Part shown: positions 1 through 8,851 of the stretch, one piece after another
How the letters are laid out: every line of letters begins with the position of its first letter
Numbering within the stretch: the first letter of the stretch is position 1
Origin: Knoellia flava TL1
Lineage (GTDB): Bacteria; Actinomycetota; Actinomycetes; Actinomycetales; Dermatophilaceae
Direction: 5' to 3'
DNA length: 64,000 nucleotides
NCBI RefSeq assembly: GCF_000768675.1
Contig: NZ_AVPI01000012.1
Span: 142,650 to 206,649, forward strand
Program-made: the position numbers and the translations under genes
Notes under the pieces: model-generated
What the model saw: only the letters and a program-made list of their open reading frames with translations
The model's database searches: none
Told to the model about the DNA's origin: nothing

Positions 1-1496
1 GCGTGAAGTTCGCGCAGTCGCTCATGTTTGCGACCCGCGGCAACCCCGTGACCTACTACGGCGACGAGCAGGGCTTCATCGGCACCGGCGGCGACCAGCT
101 CGCCCGCGAGGACATGTTCGCGAGCAAGGTCGACATCTACAACACCGAGGACGTTCTCGCCGGGCCCGAGGGCTCGCGCGACCGCTACGCCACCGACCAC
201 CCGCTCTACGCACACCTCAAGGCGCTCTCGGCGGTCCGTGCCAAGCACCCCGCGCTCGCGGACGGCGCGCAGGTGCAGCGCTACGCGGCGGAGGGCGCCG
301 GCGTCTTCGCCGTCTCCCGGATCGACGCAGGGCAGAAGGTCGAGTACCTCGTCGCCGCCAACAACGCGACGACCCCGTCGAAGGCCAGCTTCCCGACGTG
401 GAGCAAGGGCAAGGGCGTCGTCTTCACCCCGGTGTCCGGCACCGACACCGCGGTCAAGCCGGCCGGCGACGGCACGGTCTCCGTCACCGTCCCGCCGCTC
501 ACCGTGAGCGTGTGGCGGGCCAACAAGCCGATCTCGACCGCGGGCGCCGCGCCGACGGTGTCACTCTCGACCGGCGCGGCCCACACGGTCGCCGACCGTG
601 CCGAGATCGCGGCGGACGTCTCGGCCAGCACGTTCGCGCAGACGACGTTCCTCTACCGCCCGGTCGGCACGACGACGTGGCGCCCCATCGGTACCGACGA
701 CAACGCACCGTTCCGTGTCTTCCACGACGTCTCCGGTATGCCGTTGGGCTCGCTCCTCGAGTACCGCGCCGTCGTGCGCGACGCCGCCGGCCGGGTCGCG
801 GCCAGCGCCTCGTGGGCCTCGGTCGTGGCGCCGAAGAAGGGCGGCTCCACCGAGGGCGAGATCGGCGACCGGCCGGCGACCCAGCCCTCGACCGTGGGTG
901 TCCCCGGCACCCACAACTCGGAGATGGGCTGCCCGAAGGACTGGGACGAGACCTGCAACGCCTCGCAGCTCACGTTCGACGCCAACGACGGCATCTGGAA
1001 GAAGGCGTTCACCGTCGCTCCGGGTCCCTACTCCTACAAGGCGACGCTGGACAAGGTCTGGACCGAGAACTACGGCGAGAAGGGTGTGCGCGACGGCGCC
1101 AACATCTCCTACGAGACCGCTGACGGATCGGTGACGTTCTTCTACGACCCGACGACCCACTGGGTCACCTCGGACGAGGAGACCGAGATCGTCACCGCCG
1201 CAGGCTCCTTCCAGTCCGAGCTGGGCTGCGCCGAGGACTGGAGCCCGGCGTGCATGCGGCCCTGGCTGCAGGACAAGGACGGTGACGGCGTCTTCACCTG
1301 GGCGACGACGAAGATCCCCGCAGGCACGTGGGAGTTCAAGATCGCCCACGACCGGTCGTGGACCGAGAGCTACGGCTCCGGTGGTTCGCCGAGCGGCGGC
1401 AACATCACGGTCACGGTGCCGAGCGACGGGGCGAGGACGAACTTCGTCTACGACTCGGCAACCCACCTCACGACGGTGACGAGCACGAGCTCCTGA
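1..1496 (+). CDS. GH13 alpha-amylase-family hydrolase, 5' truncated, with two C-terminal X25-type modules
   Basis: The frame is open from the window edge (first whole codon at base 3), so the N-terminal catalytic barrel lies outside the window. The visible first 120 residues resemble the end of a GH13 catalytic domain: a TYYGDEQG motif typical of the last conserved region, then a C-terminal beta domain. Two tandem modules follow at about residues 290-395 and 397-497. Both share a W-x-E-x-YG pattern, a GxNI motif, an FxYD-x-xTH ending and a CxxDW cysteine pair, resembling the X25 starch-binding-like modules of pullulanases. The protein is probably secreted and degrades alpha-glucans outside the cell, feeding malQ-type metabolism. 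Substrate (amylose, pullulan or mixed) cannot be decided without the missing part. Confidence 0.85.
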   Translation, partial: VKFAQSLMFATRGNPVTYYGDEQGFIGTGGDQLAREDMFASKVDIYNTEDVLAGPEGSRDRYATDHPLYAHLKALSAVRAKHPALADGAQVQRYAAEGAGVFAVSRIDAGQKVEYLVAANNATTPSKASFPTWSKGKGVVFTPVSGTDTAVKPAGDGTVSVTVPPLTVSVWRANKPISTAGAAPTVSLSTGAAHTVADRAEIAADVSASTFAQTTFLYRPVGTTTWRPIGTDDNAPFRVFHDVSGMPLGSLLEYRAVVRDAAGRVAASASWASVVAPKKGGSTEGEIGDRPATQPSTVGVPGTHNSEMGCPKDWDETCNASQLTFDANDGIWKKAFTVAPGPYSYKATLDKVWTENYGEKGVRDGANISYETADGSVTFFYDPTTHWVTSDEETEIVTAAGSFQSELGCAEDWSPACMRPWLQDKDGDGVFTWATTKIPAGTWEFKIAHDRSWTESYGSGGSPSGGNITVTVPSDGARTNFVYDSATHLTTVTSTSS

Positions 1497-1508
1497 CCAC
1501 CACGGGTA

Positions 1509-1583
1509 CGACTTATTGCCCTTTTGCGCCGTTCCATGATCGGCCCACGTTCACGAGGACGTGCGCAAAAGGGCAATAAGTCG
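1509..1583. terminator. 21-bp perfect inverted repeat between convergent genes
   Basis: Arms at 1509-1529 and 1563-1583 are perfectly complementary over 21 bp with a 33-nt spacer. The arms contain runs of T and A unusual for this GC-rich DNA. It lies between the amylase gene and the opposing RibD-like gene and probably acts as a bidirectional terminator. The arms resemble those of the repeat at 24942-25034. Confidence 0.65.
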
Positions 1584-1625
1584 GATGGGCCGGGGAGCTG
1601 CGGCGGCGGGCGGCGCGGGGCCGCG

Positions 1626-2216
1626 TCAGGCGGGGTGGACGGCATACCGGAGGCGGACGAGGTCGGAGCCCTCCCAGCGGTGCACGTCGAGGAGCCGGAA
1701 GCGAGCCGGTGCCGCGTCCTCGAACGCCGGGATGCCGTCCGTGCCGACGACGCCCGGCCCGAAGAGCAGGTGGAGCTCGTCGACGAGGCCATGGGAGAGC
1801 AGGTCGTTCCACAGGACGTGGCTGCCGAAGACGACGACGTCGCCGCCCTCCTCCTCGCGCAGTGACCGGACGACCTCGTGCGCCTGCACCCGGGGGACGA
1901 CGCGCGTCGTCGCCGACCACGGCTCGGTGTCCTCGGCCGTGAGCGTGTCGGAGACCACGACCTTGTCCACGGCCCAGTTGAGCCGCGAGATCTCGCGCTC
2001 GAGCTCGGGCTGGTCGGGGTCGTCCCGGACGTCGGGCCAGTAGTCGCGGAACCCCTCGAAGGTCGTCCGGCCCAGGAGGACCGTGCCGGCACCACGGAGG
2101 AGCTCGGCGTTGTTGTCGCTGAACCCGTCGTCGAAGGGCATGACCATGACGTCGCCCCCGGGGCCGGTGATCCGACCGTCGAGCGAGAGGATCTGGCTCA
2201 CCACGACCTTGCGCAT
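1626..2216 (-). CDS. Dihydrofolate reductase-family / RibD C-terminal-domain protein
   Basis: This 196-residue protein has the RibD_C/DHFR-like fold. It starts with a strand plus SLDGRI, as in the family, continues with a GRTTFEGF nucleotide-binding segment, and ends in a VVFGSHVLW...DELHLLFGPGVVG segment typical of YwjB/YyaP-type reductases. The members are cytosolic and probably NADPH-dependent, but the physiological substrate of this group is generally unknown. The ATG at 2216 is chosen over an upstream in-frame ATG because an AGGGAG ribosome-binding site sits just before it and homologous proteins begin at MRKVVV. It is a single gene between an inverted repeat and the MFS gene. Confidence 0.8.
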   Translation of the reverse strand: MRKVVVSQILSLDGRITGPGGDVMVMPFDDGFSDNNAELLRGAGTVLLGRTTFEGFRDYWPDVRDDPDQPELEREISRLNWAVDKVVVSDTLTAEDTEPWSATTRVVPRVQAHEVVRSLREEEGGDVVVFGSHVLWNDLLSHGLVDELHLLFGPGVVGTDGIPAFEDAAPARFRLLDVHRWEGSDLVRLRYAVHPA

Positions 2217-2271
2217 GACGTGCTCCCTTGCCTCGTCCCGTGTATGCCGTCCGGTCACCCGTGCGTCGTGC

Positions 2272-3558
2272 TCACCCGTGTGACGGCGTCACCTCTGCAT
2301 TCTCGACCTCGGCGTCGGCGCGGTCGCGCCGACGGGCGGGCAGGAAGCAGACGAACCCGACGGTGCTGATGAGACCGGCGACGACCATCGCCGTCGAGAT
2401 CGAGGTCCGCGCGGCGAGGAGCCCGAGAAGCGGACCCACGGCGGAGCCGCCGCCCTGCATGACGAGCGAGCTCATCGACAGGACGGTGGCGCGGTTCCTC
2501 GACGACGCCTCGCGGTGCAGGAGGCTGACGTAGGCAGGGCTCGCCGCACCGTGGAGCGTGTAGGTGAAGAGGTAGGCGACGAGCAGCGCGACCGGCCCGA
2601 GCGCCAGGCCCATGACGACGACACCGAGCCCGTTGACGACGCGGCCGACGATCGCGGCGCGCACGAGCCCGAGGCGCTCGGCGAGCCAGCCCCCGAGCCA
2701 GGACCCGAACGAGAACAGCGCCCAGCCGCCGGCCGCCGCCGGACCCATCCACACGCCGGCCTCGGCCTCGGAGCCCAACAGCTCGGCCAGGCGCAGCGGC
2801 ATGAGGGTCTCGTAGGCCATCATCCCGGTCACCCAGAAGAGCTCGACGAGGACGAGGTAGCGCAGGACGCGGTTGGAGCCGAGCATCCGCAGCCCGTCGC
2901 GGATGACGGTTGGCGTCTCGCGCACCGACGACGCGAGGCGGCCGCCGAGGCGCCCCTCGGAGCGCGGCGTCTCCGACAGAAGCACGAGGGTGGCGACGAG
3001 GTGGACGACGCACAACGCGACGAAGACCTGGATCGGCAGGAGCAGGGGGCTCGAGTCCTCGAACGGGTGCCACGCGACGAGCGCGCCGGAGACGAGGGCA
3101 CCGCCGCCCATGCCGACGCCGACGAGGACGCCCTGGATGGACATGGCCTTGTGGACGTCGGCCCCGGGCTCCTGCTCGTGGACGGTGTCGACGTACCACG
3201 CCTCGAGCGGACCCGAGTCGAGCGCGCGGTAGACGCCCATGAGACCGGCGGCGAGGGCGAAGGCCCAGAACGACTGGGCGAAGAGGTAGGCCACGCCCGC
3301 GACGATGTTGACGACGCCGGCCGCGAGGAGCACCGGCTTGCGGCCGAGCACGTCGGCGAAGCCGCTCGTCGGCATCTCGAGCAGGAGGACCATGACGCCC
3401 TGCGCGGTCATGTAGAGGGTGATCTCCTCGATGGAGAGCCCGCGCTCGCGGGCGACGAGGGTGAAGATGCCGACGACGAAGCCGACGGGGAGCCAGCGCG
3501 TCGTCGACAGGACGTAGAAGACGCGCTTGGCGGCGTCGGGGGACAGGGTGGTGGTCAC
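2272..3558 (-). CDS. Major facilitator superfamily transporter
   Basis: A 428-residue polytopic membrane protein with about 12 hydrophobic segments. The MFS motif A between helices 2 and 3 is visible at residues 66-75 (GFADVLGRKP). The family exports drugs or moves small solutes with protons; the substrate here is unknown. Its GTG start overlaps the stop codon of the upstream ArsR-type regulator (GTGA overlap at 3555-3558), so the two are cotranscribed and translationally coupled. This suggests that the regulator senses the pump's substrate. There is no clear terminator in the 55 bp downstream. Confidence 0.85.
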   Translation of the reverse strand: MTTTLSPDAAKRVFYVLSTTRWLPVGFVVGIFTLVARERGLSIEEITLYMTAQGVMVLLLEMPTSGFADVLGRKPVLLAAGVVNIVAGVAYLFAQSFWAFALAAGLMGVYRALDSGPLEAWYVDTVHEQEPGADVHKAMSIQGVLVGVGMGGGALVSGALVAWHPFEDSSPLLLPIQVFVALCVVHLVATLVLLSETPRSEGRLGGRLASSVRETPTVIRDGLRMLGSNRVLRYLVLVELFWVTGMMAYETLMPLRLAELLGSEAEAGVWMGPAAAGGWALFSFGSWLGGWLAERLGLVRAAIVGRVVNGLGVVVMGLALGPVALLVAYLFTYTLHGAASPAYVSLLHREASSRNRATVLSMSSLVMQGGGSAVGPLLGLLAARTSISTAMVVAGLISTVGFVCFLPARRRDRADAEVENAEVTPSHG

Positions 3559-4166
3559 GAGTCCTCACCTCGCGGGATGCGGTCGAGGTCGAGCGGGTAG
3601 GTGACGCTGTAGACCGCGAGGCGGCGAGCCGCCGGGTTGCCCTGGCCCACGCGGCGGTAGCGCGCGATGACGTCGTCGATCTCGGCCTTCATCTCCTCGA
3701 GCTGGGCAGGGGTGGCGATGACGTAGGAGTCGCTCATGCCCGCGGCGTCGCGCCAGGCGATCGGCCAGGCGGCCTCGACGTCGAGCCACTTCTCGAACTG
3801 CTCGGCGAAGTGACGGGTGTAGTCGCGCACGAGCCAGTTGAGCGCGGTCTCGGAGTCCTCGTCGCCGGCGAAGTCGCTCGGCTCGAACTGGTGGCTCTCG
3901 GTGGCCGCGCGCCAGAGCCGCCGCTTGCCCTCCCCCTCGCCGGTGTCGGCGACGAGGCCGACCGACTCGAGCTTGCGGAGGTGGTAGCTCGTCGCACCGG
4001 AGTTGGTGCCGAGCGCGGTGGCGAGGTCGGTCGCGGTGGCCGGGCCGCCCCGGCGCAGCGCGCTGAGCAGGCGCGAGCGCAGAGGGTGCGCGAGCACCTT
4101 GAGCGACGTCGCGTCGAGCCGTATGCCGGTCAGGCGCCCGTCAGCCTGAGGGGAGGTGGAGGTCAT
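3555..4166 (-). CDS. ArsR-type winged-helix transcriptional regulator
   Basis: A 203-residue protein with an N-terminal winged helix-turn-helix at about residues 22-87 (LAHPLRSRLLSALRRGG, then SYHLRKLESVGLV, the usual ArsR/HTH_20 recognition pattern). The longer C-terminal half (about 90-203) has no metal-binding cysteine motif, so the ligand is probably organic. It precedes and overlaps the MFS gene and probably represses that operon. The ATG at 4166 is chosen because a -10-like TATTGT ends 6 nt before it and no Shine-Dalgarno sequence is present, so the message is probably leaderless. Confidence 0.85.
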   Translation of the reverse strand: MTSTSPQADGRLTGIRLDATSLKVLAHPLRSRLLSALRRGGPATATDLATALGTNSGATSYHLRKLESVGLVADTGEGEGKRRLWRAATESHQFEPSDFAGDEDSETALNWLVRDYTRHFAEQFEKWLDVEAAWPIAWRDAAGMSDSYVIATPAQLEEMKAEIDDVIARYRRVGQGNPAARRLAVYSVTYPLDLDRIPRGEDS

Positions 4167-4172
4167 GCATGC

Positions 4173-4202
4173 ACAATACCTCTGCACACTCCGTTTGCAC
4201 AA
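4173..4202 (-). promoter_or_regulatory. Probable leaderless promoter of the ArsR-MFS operon
   Basis: On the minus strand TTGTGC (4202-4197), an 18-bp spacer and TATTGT (4178-4173) fit a sigma-70-type promoter. The start codon at 4166 lies where transcription would begin. Confidence 0.5.
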
Positions 4203-4225
4203 CTATTATGCACCCTCGGTTTGCA
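4183..4225. repeat. Two 17-bp direct repeats, candidate ArsR operator
   Basis: Copies at 4183-4199 and 4209-4225 match at 15 of 17 positions (TGCACnCTCnGTTTGCA on the plus strand) and are 26 bp apart. The first overlaps the -35 box and spacer of the leaderless promoter, an ideal repressor position. Further TGCA steps occur at 4170-4173. Assignment to the adjacent regulator is inference. Confidence 0.5.
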
Positions 4226-4274
4226 GCGGTGTTTTCGCAGGTCAGGTGCCGTTTCCGGCGGTTGTCGGAGGGAT

Positions 4275-4303
4275 TTGGGTGCGGACGGACTTCTCCGTAA
4301 ACT
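4275..4303 (+). promoter_or_regulatory. rplM: Possible rplM-rpsI promoter
   Basis: TTGGGT (4275-4280), a 17-bp spacer and TAAACT (4298-4303) form a weak promoter candidate with a leader of about 140 nt before rplM. The rest of the 284-bp gap 4167-4450 holds the ArsR control region and one GTATGCCG-type octamer at 4371-4378; I see no gene in it. Confidence 0.35.
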
Positions 4304-4450
4304 TGAGGACTGTTGTGCCGTGCGCCCTTTCCGGGGTGGCCCGAGAGGTGGAACCCCTGGCGGGAGCACACGGCATACCCCTGGGGTTGTCGACTCGACC
4401 CGAGCGCGACCGCAGGCTTCCCGATCCGACACACACGTTAGGCAACAACC

Positions 4451-4894
4451 GTGCGTACCTTCTCCCCGAAGCCGGGCGACATCACGCGGCAGTGGCACGT
4501 CATCGACGCCACTGACGTCGTGCTCGGTCGTCTCGCGAGCCAGGCCGCGACGCTCCTGCGCGGCAAGCACAAGGCGACCTTCGCCCCCCACATGGACATG
4601 GGCGACTTCGTCATCATCATCAACGCCGACAAGGTCGCCCTCACCGGCGCCAAGGCGGAGCAGAAGAAGGCCTACCGCCACTCGGGCTTCCCGGGCGGTC
4701 TCAAGAGCCGCAGCTACGTCGAGATGCTCGACAAGTTCCCCGAGAAGGCCGTCGAGAAGGCCATCCGCGGCATGCTTCCCCGCACCTCGCTCGGTCGCCA
4801 GCAGCTGACCAAGCTCAAGGTCTACTCCGGCTCCGAGCACCCCCACGCTGCCCAGCAGCCCAAGCCCTTCGAGATCACCCAGGTGGCCCAGTGA
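4451..4894 (+). CDS. rplM: 50S ribosomal protein L13
   Basis: A 147-residue protein of normal length for L13. Diagnostic segments are W-x-VIDA near residue 15, LGRLAS, LLRGKHK and the PHMDMGDFV stretch. The C-terminal half has the expected [11 protein letters not shown] segment. It is part of the large ribosomal subunit. It starts with GTG and shares the classic L13-S9 operon with rpsI, which starts at the last base of its stop codon. Confidence 0.98.
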   Translation: MRTFSPKPGDITRQWHVIDATDVVLGRLASQAATLLRGKHKATFAPHMDMGDFVIIINADKVALTGAKAEQKKAYRHSGFPGGLKSRSYVEMLDKFPEKAVEKAIRGMLPRTSLGRQQLTKLKVYSGSEHPHAAQQPKPFEITQVAQ

Positions 4895-5418
4895 TGACCG
4901 AGAACACCAGCATCGACCAGGTCGACGAGTTCGGCACGGACGCCGACGACCAGGAGATCACCGAGTACACCTCGGAGACCTCGGCCGACGCCACGGTCGG
5001 CGGCGAGCCGGCCCGTCGTCCCTCCGCCTCCGCCCCAGGTGCCGCCACGGGTCGCCGCAAGCAGGCCGTGGCCCGCGTGCGCATCGTCCCCGGCACCGGC
5101 GAGTGGAAGATCAACGGCCGCACCCTCGAGGCCTACTTCCCCAACAAGGTGCACCAGCAGATCGTCAACGAGCCGCTCAAGGTCCTCGAGCTCGACGGCG
5201 CCTACGACGTGCTCGTCCGCGTCCACGGTGGTGGCCCCTCGGGTCAGGCCGGTGCCGTCCGCCTCGGTGTCGCCCGCTCGCTCAACGGGGTCGACGAGGA
5301 GCTGAACCGTCCGGCGCTCAAGAAGGCCGGCTTCCTGACCCGTGACGCCCGCGTGCCCGAGCGCAAGAAGGCCGGTCTCAAGAAGGCCCGCAAGGCCCCG
5401 CAGTACTCCAAGCGCTGA
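4894..5418 (+). CDS. rpsI: 30S ribosomal protein S9
   Basis: A 174-residue protein. The conserved S9 core begins near residue 48 ([15 protein letters not shown]) and ends in the invariant basic tail [12 protein letters not shown], which contacts P-site tRNA. The first 45 residues are an acidic, low-complexity extension that is common in actinobacterial S9. The ATG at 4894 overlaps the rplM stop (TGATG); a GTG at 4891 is also possible. Confidence 0.97.
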   Translation: MTENTSIDQVDEFGTDADDQEITEYTSETSADATVGGEPARRPSASAPGAATGRRKQAVARVRIVPGTGEWKINGRTLEAYFPNKVHQQIVNEPLKVLELDGAYDVLVRVHGGGPSGQAGAVRLGVARSLNGVDEELNRPALKKAGFLTRDARVPERKKAGLKKARKAPQYSKR

Positions 5419-5427
5419 TCCCGCGCT

Positions 5428-5489
5428 GTCGAGAGTAGACAACACGCCGTGTGCCCACCCGGGCGCACGGCGTGTTCTCTTCTCTCGAC
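5428..5489 (+). terminator. Terminator after rpsI
   Basis: An 11-bp perfect stem (AACACGCCGTG with its complement) is enclosed in an outer 8-bp stem GTCGAGAG/CTCTCGAC, followed by CTTTTG. It lies just behind the rpsI stop. Confidence 0.75.
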
Positions 5490-5600
5490 CCTTTTGCTCG
5501 GTATGCCGTCTCGCGCGCGCGGGGGTAGGTTGTCTCGTCGGCTCCTTGCGGGGCCGGAACCACGCACCACCTGTGAACCGACGAAAGGCACGGCATACGC

Positions 5601-6947
5601 ATGGCACGACTGTTCGGGACCGACGGCGTCCGGGGGCTCGCCAACGTCGACATCACCGCCGACCTCGCGCTGCAGCTCGCCGTGTCGGCCGCCCACGTGC
5701 TCGGCCGCGAGGCCCGCGAGTCGGGACGCAAGCCCAAGGCCGTCGTGGGCAGGGACCCGCGCGCCTCGGGTGAGTTCCTCGGCGCGGCGGTCGTCGCCGG
5801 GCTCGCGTCCGCCGGAGTCGACGTGCACAACGTCGGCGTGCTGCCCACGCCGGCCGTCGCGTTCCTCACGGCCGACATGGACGCCCACTTCGGTGTCATG
5901 CTCTCCGCGTCGCACAACGCCATGCCCGACAACGGGATCAAGTTCTTCGCCTCGGGCGGTCACAAGCTGCCCGACGCCGTCGAGGACGAGATCGAGGCCG
6001 GTCTCGGCAAGGACTGGGAGCGTCCGACGGGGGCGCAGGTCGGTCGCGTCCTCCAGAACCGCGCCGGGCAGGCCCGCTACGTCGCCCACCTGCTCGAGGC
6101 CCTCCCGAACCGGCTCGACGGCCTCACCGTCGTCATCGACGGCGCCCACGGCGCCGCCTCGTCCGTCTCGCCCGAGGTCTTCCGCCTCGCCGGGGCCGAC
6201 GTCATCGAGATCGGCACCGAGCCGGACGGGCTCAACATCAACGACGGCTACGGCTCGACCCACCTCGAGCACCTCAAGGCCGCCGTCGTCGCGAAGGGCG
6301 CCGACCTCGGCATCGCGCACGACGGCGACGCCGACCGGTGCCTCGCCGTCGACGCAGACGGCAACGAGATCGACGGCGACCAGATCATGGGCATCCTTGC
6401 CGTGGACATGAAGTCGCGCGGCGCCCTGCACGACGACACCCTCGTCGCGACGGTCATGAGCAACCTCGGCCTGCTGCAGGCGATGGAGCGCGAGGGCATC
6501 AAGGTCAAGCAGACCGGCGTCGGTGACCGCTACGTCCTCGAGGAGATGCGCGCCTCGGCCCACACCCTCGGCGGCGAGCAGTCCGGCCACGTCATCCTCC
6601 TCGAGCACGGCACGACCGGCGACGGCGTGCTCACCGGACTCATGCTCGCCGCCCGCATGGTCGCGACCGGCAAGACCATCGCCGAGCTCGGCACGGTCAT
6701 GACCCGCCTGCCGCAGGTCCTCATCAACGTCAAGGGCGTCGACAAGGCCCGCGTCGAGACCGACGAGCACGTGCAGGCTGCCGTGGCCGAGGCGGGTCGC
6801 GAGCTCGACGGCTCCGGCCGGGTGCTGCTGCGCAAGTCCGGCACCGAGCCGGTGGTGCGCGTCATGGTCGAGGCCGCGACCGCCGACCACGCCCAGGCCG
6901 TCGCCGACCGTCTCGTGACGGTCGTCAAGGAGCGCCTCACCCTCTGA
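5601..6947 (+). CDS. glmM: Phosphoglucosamine mutase
   Basis: A 448-residue phosphohexomutase that converts glucosamine-6-phosphate to glucosamine-1-phosphate for UDP-GlcNAc and peptidoglycan synthesis. The N-terminus [12 protein letters not shown] is diagnostic. The active-site loop SASHN at residues 102-106 carries the phosphorylated serine (Ser104). The metal loop DGDADR and the C-terminal phosphate-binding [12 protein letters not shown] are present. It follows rplM-rpsI, as is usual in actinobacteria. A GAAAGG ribosome-binding site stands upstream, and a GTATGCCG-type octamer at 5591-5598 lies between it and the ATG. Confidence 0.97.
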   Translation: MARLFGTDGVRGLANVDITADLALQLAVSAAHVLGREARESGRKPKAVVGRDPRASGEFLGAAVVAGLASAGVDVHNVGVLPTPAVAFLTADMDAHFGVMLSASHNAMPDNGIKFFASGGHKLPDAVEDEIEAGLGKDWERPTGAQVGRVLQNRAGQARYVAHLLEALPNRLDGLTVVIDGAHGAASSVSPEVFRLAGADVIEIGTEPDGLNINDGYGSTHLEHLKAAVVAKGADLGIAHDGDADRCLAVDADGNEIDGDQIMGILAVDMKSRGALHDDTLVATVMSNLGLLQAMEREGIKVKQTGVGDRYVLEEMRASAHTLGGEQSGHVILLEHGTTGDGVLTGLMLAARMVATGKTIAELGTVMTRLPQVLINVKGVDKARVETDEHVQAAVAEAGRELDGSGRVLLRKSGTEPVVRVMVEAATADHAQAVADRLVTVVKERLTL

Positions 6948-6957
6948 CCGCCGCCTC

Positions 6958-7046
6958 AGCTTTTGCTCCTGGGGAGAAAACCTTGAGGGTCCGGACGGAA
7001 ATAATCCGTCCGGACCCTCAGGGTTTCCCCATGGGGAGCAAAAACT
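6958..7046. terminator. Nested inverted repeat between glmM and ABC ATPase gene
   Basis: A perfect 15-bp core stem (6984-6998 with 7006-7020, loop AAATAAT) is continued by imperfect outer arms ending in TTTTGCTCC and GGAGCAAAA. The whole 89-bp element almost fills the gap between two converging genes, so it can terminate transcription from both sides. Confidence 0.75.
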
Positions 7047-7050
7047 GGGG

Positions 7051-7935
7051 TCAGCCGAAGGCGCCGCCGCCGTAGTGGCCGTGGGTGTCGTGCGGCGCCG
7101 TGAAGCCGTTGCCGGTCGTGTCGTGCTCGTGACGCTTGTTGTATGCCGCGTCCTCGGCTCCCGGGTCGACGTGCGTCGGGTCGAGCACGCGCTGGAGGAA
7201 GACGCGGGTGCGCTCCTCCTGCGGGTCGCCGATGACCTGGCTGGGCGCGCCCTCCTCGACGATGTTGCCGCCGTCCATGAAGATGACGCGGTCGGCGACC
7301 TCACGGGCGAAGGCCATCTCGTGGGTGACGACGAACATCGTCATGCCCTCGCTGGCGAGCCGGCGCATGACCGAGAGGACGTCTCCGACGAGCTCGGGGT
7401 CGAGCGCCGACGTCGGCTCGTCGAAGAGCATGAGCTGGGGGTCCATCGACAGCGCCCGGGCGATGGCCACGCGCTGCTGCTGACCGCCCGAGAGCTGGGC
7501 GGGGTAGGCGTCCGCCTTATCCGACAGCCCGACCTTCTCGAGGTTCTCGCGGGCCTTGGCCTGAGCCTCGGACTTGCTCCGCTTGAGCACGGTCGTCTGG
7601 GCGACGGTGCAGTTGTCGAGCACGGAGAGGTGGGGGAAGAGGTTGAACTGTTGGAAGACCATGCCCATGTTGCGGCGGATGGCGTCGATGTCGCAGTCCG
7701 GGTCGGTGACCTCGTCGCCGCCGACCTTGATCGAGCCGCTCGTCGGCTCCTCGAGGAGGTTGATGCAGCGCAGGAAGGTCGACTTGCCCGACCCCGACGG
7801 GCCGATGACGCAGACGACCTCGCCCTGGTGGATCGTCGTGTTGAGGCCCTGGAGGACGTGGTTGGACCCGAAGGACTTGTGCAGGTCGGTGACCTCGACG
7901 ACGGGGGCGCCGGACCGGGTGCTGGAGGCGGTCAT
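7051..7935 (-). CDS. Polar amino-acid ABC transporter ATP-binding protein
   Basis: A 294-residue cytosolic ATPase of the GlnQ/HisP family. Walker A GPSGSGKS is at residues 45-52, the ABC signature LSGGQQQR at 148-155, and Walker B LMLFDEP at about 168-174. It energises uptake through the adjacent permease. About 45 residues at the C-terminus after the normal end are an unusual His- and Gly-rich tail ([10 protein letters not shown]). The ATG at 7935 begins 2 bp after the permease stop; a much longer upstream open frame is antisense to nothing functional and overlaps the permease, so it is not used. Confidence 0.93.
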   Translation of the reverse strand: MTASSTRSGAPVVEVTDLHKSFGSNHVLQGLNTTIHQGEVVCVIGPSGSGKSTFLRCINLLEEPTSGSIKVGGDEVTDPDCDIDAIRRNMGMVFQQFNLFPHLSVLDNCTVAQTTVLKRSKSEAQAKARENLEKVGLSDKADAYPAQLSGGQQQRVAIARALSMDPQLMLFDEPTSALDPELVGDVLSVMRRLASEGMTMFVVTHEMAFAREVADRVIFMDGGNIVEEGAPSQVIGDPQEERTRVFLQRVLDPTHVDPGAEDAAYNKRHEHDTTGNGFTAPHDTHGHYGGGAFG

Positions 7936-7937
7936 GC

Positions 7938-8759
7938 TCAGCGCTCCTTCTTCTGACGGGCTTCCATCCGGCGCACGAGGATGGAGAGGGGCAGGGTGAT
8001 GAACAGGTAGCAGAGGCCGGCCACCGTCAACGGGGTGAGACCCGCGGTCTGGTTGCCCAGGTCGCGCCCGTACTTGGTCAGCTCGAACCCGCTCGCGGAG
8101 ATGCCGAGGATGAAGACGAGGGACGAGTCCTTGATGAGGAGGATCAGCTCGTTGGTCAGCGGCGGGATGACGATCCTCAACGCCTGGGGCAGCACGATCT
8201 TGCGGGTCGCGATGCCGGCCGTCATGCCCAGCGACCGGGCTGCCTCCACCTGTCCCTTGGAGACCGCCTGGATGCCTGCACGGATCGTCTCGGCCATGTA
8301 GGCCGAGGCGACGATGCCAAGGCCGAGCCACACCGTCCCGTAGGGGTCGAAGGGAATGATGAGGCCGGGGAAGGCGATCGACAGCGACCCGAAGGCCAGC
8401 AGGACCAGGAGCGCCGGCAGGCCCCGGAAGAACTCGATCCAGGCGGTGGCGATCCATCGGTAGGGCCCGACCGACGACAGCCGCATCAGGGCGAGGACCG
8501 TGCCGAGCACGAGCCCGATGACGAAGGCGCCGGCGGTATAGACCAACGTGTTCTTCACCGCCGTGCCCAGGCCCGACGTGAACGTGAGCTTGATGTCCTC
8601 GACGTCGAAGAAGTTCCTCTGGACCTCGCTCCAGTTCACGGTGAGGGCCAGGACGACGACGACCAGACCGAGGATCGCGTACTGGACCCATCGGATGCGT
8701 TGGGCGCGTCTGCGCGGGGAGAGCTTCTTCTTCGGCACTGCTTCAGTGGTCGTGCTCAC
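7938..8759 (-). CDS. Polar amino-acid ABC transporter permease
   Basis: A 273-residue inner-membrane protein of the HisM/GlnP family. A basic N-terminus ([12 protein letters not shown]) precedes the first membrane helix at about residues 28-45. Five or so helices follow, with the EAA loop ([11 protein letters not shown]...LPQA) at about residues 175-195 that docks the ATPase. Only one permease gene is present, so it probably works as a homodimer. It sits between the binding-protein gene and the ATPase gene. Confidence 0.92.
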   Translation of the reverse strand: MSTTTEAVPKKKLSPRRRAQRIRWVQYAILGLVVVVLALTVNWSEVQRNFFDVEDIKLTFTSGLGTAVKNTLVYTAGAFVIGLVLGTVLALMRLSSVGPYRWIATAWIEFFRGLPALLVLLAFGSLSIAFPGLIIPFDPYGTVWLGLGIVASAYMAETIRAGIQAVSKGQVEAARSLGMTAGIATRKIVLPQALRIVIPPLTNELILLIKDSSLVFILGISASGFELTKYGRDLGNQTAGLTPLTVAGLCYLFITLPLSILVRRMEARQKKER

Positions 8760-8801
8760 GGGTCCTCCTGGCGACCGACGGGTCTGGGGCCTGCAACGCG
8801 A

Positions 8802-8834
8802 GGGCGGCGGCCGGTCGAAACCGTACCGCCGCCC
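8802..8834 (-). promoter_or_regulatory. Intra-operon stem-loop between binding-protein and permease genes
   Basis: GGGCGGCGG (8802-8810) pairs with CCGCCGCCC (8826-8834), and an inner CGGT/ACCG can extend the stem. There is no U tract, so partial termination or protection of the upstream binding-protein message is more likely than full termination. Confidence 0.55.
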
Positions 8835-8851
8835 CCGACGTCAGTGAAGGG

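Noticed and set aside
1509..1583. Inverted repeat considered as ends of an insertion sequence or MITE
   Set aside because: Only 33 bp lie between the arms and no target duplication is visible; a terminator or hairpin repeat fits better.
5244..7304. A large minus-strand frame across rpsI and glmM
   Set aside because: It is antisense to rpsI and glmM and crosses two terminators; no domain is recognisable.
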